Assembly: GCF_938039775.1 (NCBI RefSeq)
Contig: NZ_CALHTQ010000068.1
Coordinates: 1-25,737 of the forward strand
Reading direction: 5' to 3'
Length of the DNA stretch: 25,737 nucleotides
DNA from: an uncultured Mogibacterium sp.
GTDB taxonomy: Bacteria; Bacillota_A; Clostridia; Peptostreptococcales; Anaerovoracaceae
The position numbers and the translations under genes were made by a program. Below the pieces are notes generated by a model. It was not told the origin of the DNA. It searched no databases and was given only the letters and a program-made list of their open reading frames with translations. Shown here piece after piece: positions 24,493-25,737 of the stretch. Positions within the stretch are counted from its first letter, which is position 1, and the number at the start of each line of letters is the position of its first letter.

Positions 24493-25395
24493 ATGAACTG
24501 GTTTAACAAATTTGAAGACAAATGGAATGGATTATCAAGCACTATATTGATGGTCCTAGGAAACTTAATATATGCATTCAGTATAAACCTTCTTATTATC
24601 CCGATGCATCTATATAACGGCGGATTCCTCGGAATATCACAGATTGTTAGGCATTTAATCACAGCTAATACTGGAATGACAATGATATATGGACATGATT
24701 TTACAGGAATTATATACTTTCTGATAAATATTCCATTGTTCCTATACGCATATCATTCCGCGGGGGTTAAGTTTGCTACTAAGACCTTGATTTCTATCGG
24801 TATTTCGTCGGTGTGCCTCACATTGGTACCAGTGCCTAAGACTCCTTATATTGATGACTATCTAACTGCGTGCGTAGTAGCGGGAGTTATTGGTGGAATA
24901 GGAACGGGAATGATTTTGCGAGGCGGAAGTTCTACTGGTGGACCAGATATTATAGCTGTGTGTATGTCAAAAAAGAATCCTAATGTAAGTGTTGGAACGC
25001 TCAATAACCTTGTGAATTTTGCGGTGTACGGCTGCTGTTTAATTTTATTTAACGTTGAAATTGCAGTTTACTCGTTCATTTACTCGGCTATAAAGGCGAT
25101 GTTTATCGACAGACTGCATACTCAGAATATAAAGACTGAGGTTTTGATTATAACAAAGAAGGAAGGGATAGAAAAAGTCTTGACTGAAGATCTGAGTAGA
25201 GGCGTGACGAGCTGGAAGGGGACTGGAGCATACACTGGAGATGAAGTTAATATAATACTCACGCTTGTTTCTAAGTATGAAATTGAACATCTGAAAGGGT
25301 TAGTACACGATATGGATCCTAATGCATTTCTGATGATGTCAGATGGCGAAAGTATAGTGGGTAATTTTAAGAGACACATAGGAATCGGCGAATAG
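24493..25395 (+). CDS. YitT-family membrane protein (DUF161/DUF2179)
   Basis: A 300-residue integral membrane protein of the YitT family (typically 280-300). The N-terminal part has five or so hydrophobic helices with YNGGFLGISQI, GIIYFLINIPLF and the RGGSSTGGPDII signature near residue 138. The C-terminal 80 residues form a soluble DUF2179 domain (TEVLIITKKEGIEKVLTEDLSRGVTSWKG, split over about 209-240, then GAYTGDEVNIILTLV). Function is unknown. No convincing ribosome binding site precedes the ATG at 24493. An in-frame ATG at 24469 lies in the terminator stem and would add 8 residues. It starts 50 bp after ppdK and probably relies on readthrough or an undetected promoter. Confidence 0.85.
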   Translation: MNWFNKFEDKWNGLSSTILMVLGNLIYAFSINLLIIPMHLYNGGFLGISQIVRHLITANTGMTMIYGHDFTGIIYFLINIPLFLYAYHSAGVKFATKTLISIGISSVCLTLVPVPKTPYIDDYLTACVVAGVIGGIGTGMILRGGSSTGGPDIIAVCMSKKNPNVSVGTLNNLVNFAVYGCCLILFNVEIAVYSFIYSAIKAMFIDRLHTQNIKTEVLIITKKEGIEKVLTEDLSRGVTSWKGTGAYTGDEVNIILTLVSKYEIEHLKGLVHDMDPNAFLMMSDGESIVGNFKRHIGIGE

Positions 25396-25553
25396 CAAAA
25401 GGCTGCGAGCATTGGAAGCAGATCACATTTACTCGGCGGATTATACAAAGTCTGCGTAACTTGAAGTTTAAAACAATACTCGACTTTGTTAATCCGCATT
25501 CTCGTAAACATTTAACACTTCCAAAACCTCGCAGCCTTTTGTATTCGCCTCCA
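25387..25553. repeat. Long nested inverted repeat, copy 1
   Basis: Arms at 25387-25409 and 25528-25549 pair over 22 bp with one bulged base; the left arm runs into the last codons and stop of the YitT gene. Inside are GGAAG/CTTCC and a 13-bp stem (CGGATT(A)TACAAAG with CTTTGTTAATCCG) enclosing a 33-base loop. The element could act as the YitT terminator or be a small palindromic mobile repeat. Confidence 0.8.
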
Positions 25554-25583
25554 GCATTAGACTGTAATGATTATCAATAAGGT

Positions 25584-25737
25584 GGCCTGCGAGCATTGGA
25601 AGCAGATTACATTTACTCGGCGGATTATACAAAGCCTGCGTAACTTGAAGTTTAAAACAATACTCGACTTTGTTAATCCGCATTCTCGTAAACATTTAAC
25701 ACTTCCAAAACCTCGCAGCCTTTTGTATTCGCCTCCA
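25584..25737. repeat. Long nested inverted repeat, copy 2, to window end
   Basis: Bases 25588-25737 match 25404-25553 at an offset of 184 with only two differences (25424/25608 and 25451/25635). Its left end differs: GGCC replaces GGC and the outer 12 bases of the arm are not repeated. The linker of 30 bp between copies (25554-25583) shows no gene. The window stops exactly at the end of the shared block. Confidence 0.85.

Noticed and set aside
25122..25695. Two leftward open frames that share about 35 N-terminal residues
   Set aside because: The shared part is only the reverse reading of the duplicated palindromic element; one frame runs on the opposite strand of the YitT gene. The similarity is a by-product of the repeat, not evidence of a protein family.
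25387..25737. CRISPR array or integron attC sites at the right end
   Set aside because: The two units are 150 bp and palindromic with only one short linker, unlike CRISPR repeats. No clear RYYYAAC/GTTRRRY pair or cassette gene was found for attC.

Overview
The window looks like a chromosomal segment of an anaerobic, low-to-mid GC Gram-positive bacterium (Bacillota, class Clostridia). The evidence is the pyrophosphate-linked pyruvate phosphate dikinase, the NfnAB transhydrogenase, the alpha2-type glycyl-tRNA synthetase, the remnant of a hydroxyproline dehydratase (a glycyl radical enzyme), strong AGGAGG ribosome binding sites, and the phoH-ybeY-era-recO gene order. A relative of Mogibacterium or the oral/gut [Eubacterium] lineages is plausible, but I cannot prove it from sequence alone.

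Region 1 (1-6200) is a catabolic operon, cut at its left end. It holds an AllG/YlbE-type DUF1116 protein, a carbamate kinase, an LctP-family permease, a 66-residue membrane protein, a zinc-dependent M20 amidohydrolase of the allantoate/ureidoglycolate/N-carbamoyl amino acid type, and a regulator with two DNA-binding domains (XRE-like plus GntR/FCD). Together they suggest uptake of a carboxylated ureide or carbamoyl compound, hydrolysis, carbamoyl transfer to phosphate, and ATP gain through carbamate kinase. The substrate is inferred.

Region 2 (6200-10200) has nfnAB, with its own consensus promoter and terminator, and then a stand-alone protein related to coenzyme F420-0:L-glutamate ligase, also with its own terminator.

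Region 3 (10200-12820) is a degraded hydroxyproline locus. The 5' part of a TetR-family regulator gene is joined to the 3' half of a hypD gene (trans-4-hydroxy-L-proline dehydratase), followed by an intact proC. The simplest reading is one deletion that removed the end of tetR, the first half of hypD and anything between them.

Region 4 (12825-24490) is housekeeping. It holds a leftward cell-wall amidase, then rightward nnr (NAD(P)HX repair), rpsU-yqeY, and a long run phoH-ybeY-era-recO-DUF4342-glyS-ppdK that ends at a perfect 12-bp hairpin terminator. Promoters with 17-bp spacers precede nnr, rpsU and phoH.

Region 5 (24490-25737) has a YitT-family membrane protein followed by two near-identical 150-bp copies of a long, nested inverted repeat. 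The second copy runs to the last base of the window. No tRNA, rRNA, CRISPR array, insertion sequence or prophage gene was recognised.
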